Both the position numbers and the translations under genes were made by a program. The notes beneath the pieces are model-generated. The model had not been told where the DNA came from and searched no databases. It was given only the letters and a program-made list of their open reading frames with translations. Below, in pieces: positions 50,240-61,000 of a DNA stretch of 64,000 nucleotides (the stretch's first letter is position 1; the number at the start of each line of letters is the position of its first letter). The stretch covers positions 8,913,001 to 8,977,000 of the forward strand of contig NC_063155.1 in assembly GCF_020921035.1 (NCBI RefSeq), given 5' to 3'. The DNA comes from Rhodamnia argentea. Taxonomy: Eukaryota > Streptophyta > Magnoliopsida > Myrtales > Myrtaceae.

Positions 50240-53200
50240 CTAACTTGTGGTCAGAACATCTGTAGACATGTATGGGGACACGCATCCTTGCGCCTGCAAA
50301 GTAAAACTGAAATGTTCAGATTTGCCCGAGAATGGAACTACTGGTGGAGAACTTAACAATGCCCGCTGAAAATGTCATGAAGAAGTTAGTCAACATAGTG
50401 ACAGTAAAAACAAAGGCAGACCAGAAATCCATCGCCAGCGCAGTTAATGCACAATGTGTAAAAACAGCACAAATAAAAAACAAAAAGGTCTTTTTGTGTC
50501 CTGCCCATAAAAGAACTGTAAAACGAAAAGACATGGATATCCACGAAGATGCAAATCTAGATGACAAAGATCTGATGCAGGATGAAATCAAGATCCAAGA
50601 CCTGTAATAGACTCGTTGGGATTTGAATGAAGCCCTGCAAAAATAGATCAACCTTCACCAGCATCTTCAAAGGAACAGGGGTGATCACATAAATAGATCC
50701 TTTCAATAAGTCAATGCCTCTTACAATCCCTGGTCCATTAGTATAAAAAAAAATGCGCGAGATAAGTATACTGTCTTATGCAGAGACGTTATTGAAAGCA
50801 CACGCGAACCATAAGCTCATCAGCAACTAATTGTAAACAGATGCGGAAGAAAGTAACCTACCAAGACCTACACAAGAAGGCACATCATCAGGTTTGTTAG
50901 AGCTAATTGCCAAGCCGATGATGGATGCGTTCAAGCTATAAAATACTTCAGTACTTGGGACCTACCACAGACCACAAGGAGAAGAAAAATCAAAGGCATT
51001 ATTTCCTTTAGGTAACACAGAAAGCCATAATATAGTAGTCGAACCATCTTCTAGATAAGTTCCTGTCGTTCCTTGTTCATTTATTTCCTTTACTTCAAAC
51101 GAGAATTTAAGAAAGTAATCAGCATTGAGAATCTCCAGCAAGAAACTTTCTATTTCGACATTTATTCATGACTAGGAACTAACCTGGCAGTGTAGATGCT
51201 TTATCTTGATAGCGGACACTGGAACTTCATAAGGGGGATGAGAGGCCAATGCATGTGCGAGTTCCTTTATTTTGGTAATATTTGAGCTACTGGGGAAGCA
51301 CTGCCTGAAATAAGCCGTTATCCTCATATCTCGCAGAAGTCGGGCATCTTTTTGTGTGAGAACCCTGGGAACACATTGTGCCATAGGAGTTACAAAATTT
51401 CCTAAAAGGGCAATGCAAAGAGATGTGCAATGAGAGGTATTCTGAAATCCTAGACAAGGAAAGCACTATAAAAAACATTTAGACCACCCATACTCAAATA
51501 GATGAAAAGAGCTCCTAAATGACATAATAACACAAATCCTCCATTAGGAAAGAAGATTTGTTATTACGCTTTCTTGGGGCTCAAGACCCATCTGTCACAT
51601 CTCATTAATATATCGGAAAATTTGGCATAATGTTAAGAATAGAGACAGCAAGTTTTAGCCATACAAAATCACATCTGACATTGAAAATTTTGGAAATTTT
51701 TAGTTCATCAGTAACCATTGAAAGAGTTAGATGCTTACGATCTATTGAAAGAATCCTGTCGAGCCGACTTGATCTCTATTAAATGAACAGTTTCGTCACA
51801 ATCCTCATCTAACCAGAAATACCCAGGTGGTAGATTCTTGCTCTCCACCGAGATGTTTATTTTAACTACATGTGTAGGGGCAATATATTTCAATGTCTTG
51901 ACCAATACATCATAACCAACACCTGGAGACACAATCGGAAAGGACATAAACAGCTGCATAGTATAAAAAAAAAAGGAGAACCCTAAAGGGCCTTCAGGGA
52001 AGAGCAAAAATGATGATAGCTATTAAGATATGGTAAATACTATGCCTTTGACCCAGCCAGGTGTATTGATAACTAGAGGCAATCCAACTACGGCAGGGTC
52101 TTCTCCGCGGTTCAAACCCTGGTGCTCCTCCCGTAAGTAATCAGATAGAGCAAATATACACTTCAAGTATGCTGCAGGATCCCTTTTGGCAGAAATATCT
52201 CCAAAGAAAAAGCATCTGATACAGGGAAACTGGTAAGCCATGCTATAGAGCCTTTTCCCTTTAGGGTGGAGAACATCCAGCCAACTAGTTAGTAGCAGAA
52301 TGAACTTATACAATTGGGAATATATAATGAGTACCTCTCAGGTGTCTTCAAGCAGGGAATCGTCAGATCTATTTTGCAAAAGAATTGATGATTAAGGGGG
52401 AAAAAATTAGGCAAGGAGAAGACAAGGATTAAAAGAACACCTTGAAAACGGAGATAAAATTCATTGATTGGAAACAAAAGGAAGTGGTAATTAGAAGAAC
52501 AATACCCGGTGTCAATTTGTCAACTATGGTGAGAGAGAGAAAACCAGGGGGAGTGAATTCTGGCTGCCCAACGTCTGTATCCAAATAAGCTACTCTTTTA
52601 TATCTGCAAAGGGGAAGAGCAGCTCAGAAGAACGAGAAGAATGAACAGATAAACATGTTGCTTCCATACGTCAAGCATCCAAATCTCCAGAATGCTCCCA
52701 GCACAACACAGTGGAAGACAACAAACACATTGAGTTCAACTTGTCAAATATACTAACCAACGCAATACACAGCCGAGCTACTTAACTGAAAACGGGCACA
52801 TCATAATTACAAGTCAGACTTAAGCACGAAACTCGTAATCTACAGAGATTAGATTGTCAAATCAATCAAGATCTTTTCAGCTCCTTTTCTAGCTTATGAA
52901 CCATCAGCTCATACGTGTTCAGCTTAATGCCTTGGTGATCAAACGTGAGTATGTCCTCATGGAAATCCAGAAAGGAAAGCGGCACGAAGATCTTGGTTCC
53001 CCTAGATGTACAGAGGACTGTATATATCAAAAGCCGAAACCGAACAGTGCGACCATCTCATCAAACTGCAGCAGCTAAAACTGCTGAGCTAAATCAAACA
53101 TTCGCCAACAAAATCGTCAAACTGCAATCCACTAGCACTAATTAACGTATCAAAGAACCTACAATCAGCCTAGCAGGACAGGAGGCGAAACGCATTCATC

Positions 53201-53518
53201 AAGTGGCCACGTCTCCATAACCATTCTACTCTAAAAAGCGAGAAGAAGCACTCGGAAAAACCGAGCCGACAATGCAACGAACACTGGCAGCGCGTGTATC
53301 GGGAAGAACGAAAAGGACAGGGAGAAGATGTTGATGGACCTCTGAAGGAGGACGTTGAGGAGGTGGCGAGACAAGGTGGTCTTGCCGCAGTTTTTGGCGC
53401 CACAAATTAGAGCGACCGGAGGAGACGAAGCGACCGAGCAGTAGGCGATGGTGTCAGCGGCTTCGGACCACTCGTCGTGTATGAATATGGCCGGCGAGGG
53501 GGCTTCTGTTTCCGCCAT
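50240..53518 (-). CDS. NOL9: Polynucleotide 5'-hydroxyl-kinase NOL9/GRC3-like
   Basis: Nine exons on the minus strand: 53518-53340, 52603-52506, 52368-52335, 52215-52046, 51922-51739, 51364-51184, 50961-50862, 50729-50602, 50293-50240. They join in frame to 375 residues. The P-loop GAKNCGKTT is at residues 40-48, the LDTDVGQPEF motif at 67-76, and FFGDISAKRDP and LVINTPGWVKG follow. The C-terminal domain ends QGCVSPYMSTDVL. GRC3/NOL9 kinases phosphorylate 5'-OH RNA ends during ITS2 removal in pre-rRNA processing, in the nucleolus. The plant form lacks the long N-terminal extension of animal NOL9. Intron 4 must use a GC donor (AAAG|GCATAG) to keep the frame. The gene is divergent from MOS14. 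Confidence 0.92.
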
Positions 53519-53940
53519 AGCTGAGAGCTCGCTGCGCTCTCTCTCTCTCTCTCTCTCTCTCCCGCTTGCTCGCTCGCGTGATCGGCGCGAGAGAGTCACG
53601 TTGATTGATCACCGATCGTACCCGACGGGCTTGTCTGGGCGGGCCTGCACGAGATGTCCGGCCCGTTGGGCTCGGTTGCGTCAGCCCAAATCATCAGATG
53701 GTTGATGAGAAGATATATTTGTGAATCACAAGATTTTTTAGACCAAAAAAAAAAATCACAAGATTTAAAGGCAGGTGTAGGATTCGACTCCTGCGCCCCG
53801 CAAAGAGGCAGAGCAAAAATTGAATTTTTGTCCTTTATGTATCCTATGAGGAGAGACTCCGCAAATGTGGGTATATCCAAAGAAAATTATATATGCTTTA
53901 ATCTCACAAATGCAAAGATCAATCCTTTTAGATAAGGAAA

Positions 53941-54068
53941 ATTTTATTGTAAGGATGCTGATTCGATCCTGAACTTTTTCATTTTAATCATTGCAATTCT
54001 AAATGAAAAGTTTATTATAAGGATGCCAATTCAATCCCGAACTTTTCATTTTAATCATTGTAATTCTA
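53941..54068. repeat. Tandem duplication of a ~67 bp unit
   Basis: Copy 1 (about 53941-54001) and copy 2 (about 54008-54068) share TTTATT.TAAGGATGC, ATTC.ATCC, GAACTTTT, CATTTTAATCATTG and AATTCTAA. There are only a few differences, so it is a fairly recent duplication in the NOL9/MOS14 intergenic region. Confidence 0.75.
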
Positions 54069-54764
54069 ACAATTGCACAAATTTTAATATAACCCTTTCG
54101 GCCAATTGCCGATGAAAAATTACTAACGTGACTTTGTTGGATGTTTTGTAAGGTATGCTAACGTGGACAGCTTTACTTAAAAAGAAGTGGATTGTTACAC
54201 GAGCGATTCCAATGGTAAATGATTACAATTGAATATCGTGAAAAAATTTGGGATTACATTAGCAAAATTGAAAAGTTCGAAATGGAATTGTCATCCGTAC
54301 TGAATCGGAATTAAAGTAGTGTGTTATGGATTGAACTGTTTTCTTTGCTGAAAAGTGGCAAGAAAAAAAAGAAAGGCCGCCAAGAAAGCAAGAGATGACA
54401 AGGGGCTCAATTTGTGTCTTATTTTTCAAAAAACAATGCGACGAATCAAGACAACCTAGTCCAGCTAGAAAAGATCAAACCAAAGAGAGTTCCTTTTTTT
54501 TTTTTTTTTGGTCTTAAAAGTTCGGCCCAAGATTTTTGTCTGAAATGGAGCGACTCCGATCCTTCCGTTACCACGATCTCCCGGCTGACGTTGAATGTCA
54601 GAAAATGGTGGGACCCAGCTACTTGTGCATATCCGCCCAATGGCGAGACGGTCTTATGTAGTGTCGTTGGCACCCGAATAAAACCAAATCCCAAAAGTAC
54701 TGAGTTTCAAGGCTCAAAAATCAAATTTTGATCAAGATCAACGATTGAGTGTAAAACCCTCGCC

Positions 54765-54788
54765 CTCTCTCTCTCTCTCTCTCTCTCT
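54765..54788. repeat. (CT)12 microsatellite in MOS14 5' leader
   Basis: Twelve CT units about 265 bases upstream of the MOS14 start, with a second CT run at about 54837-54852. They are probably within promoter or 5' UTR. Confidence 0.85.
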
Positions 54789-55051
54789 CCTCACCGTCCC
54801 TGCCAATCCAACGCTCTAGAAAACGCCCAAAAGCTTCCTCTCTCTCTCTCTAAAAGAGAGGCGCCAAAAACCCTTTTGATCTTGAATATCTCTCTCGATC
54901 ATCAGAAATTCATCGATTCGTAGATAAGTGTAAAGCCCATAAACCCTAGTCGCAATTCGAAGAGCAGGAGATATCAATCACCCCGTCCCGCCGCGGGGCT
55001 GCTGGCAAATTCGAATTGGAGTGACTGGGGCAGAGAGAGCCTTCGAAGCTG

Positions 55052-58000
55052 ATGGAGCTCCAGAACACAGTGAAAGAAGCCCTAAATGCACTGTACCATC
55101 ATCCCGACGATGGCGTGCGTATGCAAGCCGACCGGTGGCTCCAGGATTTCCAGCACACCATCGACGCCTGGCAGGTATTGAAACGTGGGGGTTAATTCGC
55201 TTAGTTGACTGGTGAAATCGAGCGTCGAGAGAAGTTCGAGATTCAGTGCGGTTTTCTTTTTCTTTCTAGTCTTTCGTCATTCGCGGGTTTCTCGGTTGGG
55301 ATTAGATCAATGGGTTGTGGTCAGATGCTCGAGCTCGCATATGGCTCTCTCGGATTGTTCTGCGGTCTATGGGAGAATCACATAATGTCTAAGTAGTGCT
55401 TTGAAGTCTGTTCATTGTATCTGACTATCAACTCCCGCTATACAAGTACAAATGCTTGGATGCCTGCTCCACGTAAGGTGTTGGAAAGAGAACTCAATTC
55501 TGGTTTCTGAATTTCAGCATTGTGATTCGTGTAATGGTTTGTTAATAATCAGTCCTTGTAGCTACCCAGATAATTGTGCTGTACTAGGAATCATCGGCTT
55601 TGAGAAACAACGAAAGAGTGATAAAGTAGGGACAACCTCACGTTTGGGACTTCCATTTTTTGAAAAACTTATGATTGCGCAAAAGCTTTAATTCTTCTGC
55701 GGAACCTTCAATTGGCAGTAGATGCAATTTTGAAGCCTTGGGATTTTACTGAGTATTACAATGAATACAAGTGTTTATCTTCAACTAGTAGCTATTTTCA
55801 ACTGTCATGCAACCAACTTTAATGAAATACTGCTAAGACTCTCACAGGCTTAGACAACCTGACTACTATCTTCTCGATGTCGCCACGCGTGAAACACACA
55901 CAAAAATTGCTTGATCCCGCTTCATGATTTGCCATGCACCAAGTCCCTTCCCCTCCGAAACCTTTCTCCAAGAGGGTGTGTGCTGCCGTTGAGAAAATAC
56001 AAGGACCCCAGTATAATGCATTGACAAAACTAACTGGTGGAACCAAAAATATTCCATTTTCAGCTTGATTTTGTACTGTAGGTTTGGGAGGAAAATGGCA
56101 TTCTTAGACCTCCATCCACTGACTTTGTGAGAAAGATAGTCATTCACCACTTGGATATTTGTGCATCCAAATTTCAATTTTACAAATCAGATGAAGGTAT
56201 ATAATTGACCTTTTCAACTTCGTTATCAGGCTTCATTTCACTAATTTTCCCCCAACCATCAGCTCATCTAGTTCCTCCTCAGGACTTTGTACCAATGATG
56301 GGGCTTCTTGTGACATGGCAATTCAGTTTTTTCTTTCATTTGTGACAGGGAACAAAACAGAATCCTTCAGTTCAGCTCGTAAAAAGTCCAAGTCAGCAGA
56401 CTCATCAAGTTGCTGACATTTTCTTGGAATTGATAACTTGATGGTCAATGTACGATTGTCATACAGCCAAATCTGACAAACGTAGCTAAGACTCTGACAG
56501 ACTTCAATAAAATGACTATGAACTAAAATTGGGACATCTAATCATGTGAAAAACGCATGAACTGAATAAATCTGTATGCATACACTAGAGCTTGATCTGC
56601 TTCACATGAAAGAGGACTTGTTATTCTTTTGATAAGGGAAAACCACAGTGTGCAGCTAGTTTATAATTGTGGAACTTTAAGTCTTGTTCATTTCTTCTGT
56701 CTGCACAGGTGGCTGACAATTTGCTGCATGATCCAACGAGTAATCTAGAAACCTTGATATTTTGTTCGCAGACCCTTCGGAGCAAGGTAATTTACCACAC
56801 TTCAGACAAGTCATGGATCATGGAATTTTAATTTCATGAGCAATAATGTTAAGAAGGCCAGGCTTCAAATTCTGGGTTGTGACGAGCAGGGACTTCTAAT
56901 GAATTTTGTGGTTCTCAATAGGTACAACGAGATTTTGAGGAACTTCCTTCTGAAGCATTTCGTCCGCTGAGGGATTCGTTAAATGTAAGTGGATACTGTA
57001 TAATAAGATCGAATACAAATACTGGTCTAAAATTAGACATTTGAGTAAGTGAAAGTAGTCCAAAAGCTGGAAAAAATGCTTTGGAATTTTAATCTAGAAG
57101 TTGGAGAATATTATGCTAGATCAATTAGTGATATATCTTGTGCTATCTGGAGAATTCTTCAGGGTATCATTAGGTACATATGATACCTAAATCAACAAGA
57201 ACATGTTCAAGTATCGACCACTTAGAACTTTTTCTAATGGATATGGCTATTCTCTTTCCCCCCTGCTACACAGAACTTACTAAAAAGTTTCCACAAGGGC
57301 CCTCCCAAAGTTAGAACTCAGGTATTGATTACAAGTCATTCTCACTTGTTTTCTATTAACAGTATGGTATTAAGGGCATTTTGTGCTTAATACTCCTGGC
57401 CTTCTAGATTAGTATTGCGGTTGCTGCATTGGCTGTGCATGTCCCTGCTGAAGACTGGGGGGATGGTGGCATCGTGAATTGGTTGAGGGATGAGATGAAT
57501 TCACGTCCTGAATATGTGCCGGGATTTTTGGAGCTACTCACAGTACTTCCAGAGGTATATATATAACTGTTTGGATACTTTTTTAGTTGAGCTGAGCCTT
57601 ATTATTCTTTTGCCTTGTTGTAAAAGCTATTTACCTTGATGGTTTCTCTGCTAGAATTATGAAATCATTGGCCATGTGAATAGGATATTGGGATAGTTTA
57701 AGCTTTCTAAGAATATAGAAATGTTTGCATGTAACTTGATTGAGGTGTCTTGTCTTCTCCTGTTCTAGCGGCTTTTGTGTTCAGACTTGGAGTTTATACT
57801 GTAGAAGGTATTACGTAAATTGATAGAGATGGACTTTCTTTTCCCTTTCTTTACATTTGTAATTGCTGCCATACTCTTCTAGCTCCTCTTTAGTCATGGA
57901 ATCCCCTAAAGCTTCCTTTTCGCAAACTTTCTTCTGTTATCTGTCCTTATGGCTTACTGTCTAGGATAGTGCAACATATCCAGGTCATATGCCTTGAACA

Positions 58001-61000
58001 AAAACTTTTGAGTAATCCTTTTTAACATTTGGTTAGTAGAAGGGAGCGTGGGACCTTTATCAGATGAAAGAGACAGATTTTAATTATTCAATCGAAACCT
58101 GAAGATTTTTATCTTTACCAGGAGTAACGTTTGATCATTACTCCCTTACAACTCTTGTTGGAAAGATCAGGAGTAGATTGTGCTCTTTTTTCTTTGTGAT
58201 GCATGTCCTTTAGTAAAATGATTTGAGTTAATTGAAGTGGTCAATCAAAGTGCTTGGATCTCATGTTGATGCACCAAGTTGGATGAATCATAATATTTAG
58301 ATATCACCAACGTGAAAAATTTGGCAAAACAAATGGGCGTTGCAAGACTTGGACAGCAAAATATTGTTTGTTTGAAATGGAATAATTACTCGAGGACCAA
58401 AGACTTCTGTGAAAATATAGGAATGAGCTAAATATGATGTATCCCATCAGATTAGGACTAATTGAAAGTGTTTATATATAATTTATTTTGTCTTTTAGTT
58501 ATAATCAAGCACATCCCGGTGAACATCCTAGCTATAATCTCACTGCTTTGGTGTAGGTGAGGATCTGATTAGTATCAAGTCCAGAAATTTGCTTTTTTGA
58601 ATGGAAAGAAGGGCGGAGGAAATTTTCTCCTTTGACATGACTACTCTTCGGGATCTGTCACTTTTATGTCATTTATATGGCGTGTTTAATTCTGCTCAGG
58701 AGGTTACAAACTACAAGATAGCCGCTCGTCCAGAAAGGCGCCGACAATTTGAGAAGGAGCTCTCATCTCAAATGGAAGTCGCTCTAAGTATCTTGACAGC
58801 TTGTTTGAATGTTAACGAAGTTAGAGAGCAGGTAAGTTACTTTCAACATAATTTCCCTTGTCACAATGTCCTTATTGGGTGTATGCTACACGGTTGAATA
58901 TGCAATTACCAAGGGTGCTATAAATTGTGCTATATCAGCTAGGTTCGCATGTCCCGTCATCAAGGCATTGTAGCATGCTTCTCAATAGTGATAGTATGGT
59001 TAATTTTGTGAGGTTTTATTTTTTACTATAGCAAATCATGTTTTCTAGATGTTATTCGTTCTGAAGTGCAATATGTGAATAGCCAAAAGCAGTTTTTAGA
59101 TGGTTATAATGTTCAAATGAACGAAGCTTGGTGCCTGGGAAAATGATCTTAGTATGCGGATATTTTTTCTTTGTAAATCCTCCTAAATCACACTACTACA
59201 TGCACTTTTAATCTTGAGAGCAGAATACTTCATGGTAATTCACAAATCTCTCGGATTCTTGAGTCCCTGCACTTACCTTCTTTGTCCTTGTTTTTATGCA
59301 TCTAGTCGTTCTCCATGAATTTTATTTCACTGTTGTTCAGGTTCTTGAGGCATTTGCGTCTTGGCTTCGACTAAGGAACGGGTATGCATATCTACTTTGA
59401 TGGTTGCACGGACACATTTATCCCTGCCCCACTAACTACACTATTGCAATTAAAACATTAATCTGTTGAAACGCACACATGAATAAATATATCCTATATC
59501 CGATGCTCGGAAGATATGAGTCCTCCTTGAGCCAGGTCATGGGTCTTAAAGCAGCTATGATGTTTTCTGCAACTCCTAAAGTAGACCTCTTCTATGTGTC
59601 TACAGAACCATGGCATCATATGAAAGCATTCCGTTTTGTTCTTGTTCATTATTATATTTCCTTCTGTTGCGCTAAATAATTCTCTTTTTAATTAGTGACA
59701 ATTTCACGAAATTTCCTCGGTTGGCTCTTGAGCCAATGTATGACTTTTGCTAGCTCTCTGAGTAGGAAAATGTATGTCTTTACTGGTACTTATTGAGTAC
59801 TCTTTGTTTCAGGCTACCAGGGTTGATGCTTGCGTCTCACCCTTTAGTACTTACTGCTCTCTCAGGCTTGACTTCAGAACTACTTTCAGAGGCATCTGTG
59901 AATGGTATTTTGATAAGGAAAAGTCGGAAGTTTGAGATTTTGCTATTGTGTGATTCACTTTCTAGTTATTCAACCTTCTTTACTTGTGGTTTTCTACTTC
60001 AACCATTTAGTGTGGGTCTACGCACATGACTGTGTTTTCTTCCTTTTTCCTTCACTCTGTTTTTTTGTTTTCGGTTGGGGGAGAGGGGACCCCGAGATCT
60101 TGTGATAATGTTAGTGACTGGTGATTGGATTTGCTAGCACACAGGGGTGAACCTCCTGATTGTCTGATCGTGGATGTGACAACTCAATCGGGTTCAGGTC
60201 ACGAGAATCTTGGAACAGTTAAATTGCATAAAACAGGAAATTTGAAATGACGAAGTGATCCGTTTTTGGTTTGCTTTAAATATACATGTCATCCTTGATT
60301 GTAGACTGCTGTATACTGATGAGAGACAAGCAACCTGAGACCATATAGCTAGGGTTTTTTGTTTTCTTTCCACTGTTTATGCTATGCAATGGGGAAAACC
60401 AATATAAAAATTTTAAATTGTATATGGAGTTTCTTCTCATAAGCACAACTATTTCAGATGTCGAGGCTTCTCTATCGTGTTCTTGTACTTGCAATCCCGT
60501 TTCTGGAGTACATGTTGTTTAAAAGAGCTTTGACTTCTGGTGATTGAAATTTACTGCTGAAATTTGGTGTTCTGTGGATATTACTCTTAGTTTGTTAGGT
60601 TTTTGATTTTAGGTTATGCTTCTTATACATTTTGTCATGCATGCAGTTGTGTCAGAATTGATTCACTTTACGGCAGCAGCAAGTTCTGGTGGGGTTGGTG
60701 TACAGATGCCTCTGATTCAAGTTATTGTGCCTCAAGTTATGAGTCTAAAATCACAGCTCAGAGATCCTTCAAAGGTAATAAATCACTGTGCTTCCAAACT
60801 GTTACCCTCAGCTGCAGGTTGAGTAACCTTGTTGGCCATGGGTTCTCAGGAAAAGAAAAATGGGCCTATTTCTTCAATAGTGGTAGAAGTCTTATAGATG
60901 GCTAACAATTCATAGAACTTATTGATGTGTTTTAATTGATTGACTTGGTGGATCGGTATGCACCCTTTGGCACGCATTAACAAATTTTGCTTGTCATAAG

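Larger units (their letters stand above)
53519..55051. promoter_or_regulatory. Divergent promoter region between NOL9-like and MOS14 genes
   Basis: The two genes face away from each other across 1.5 kb. TC/CT runs lie just inside both ends: 53537-53560 in the NOL9 leader and 54765-54788 in the MOS14 leader, with a shorter CT run at about 54837-54852. A near-perfect ~67 bp tandem duplication lies in between (53941-54068). No gene is seen. Shared regulation is possible but not shown. Confidence 0.55.
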
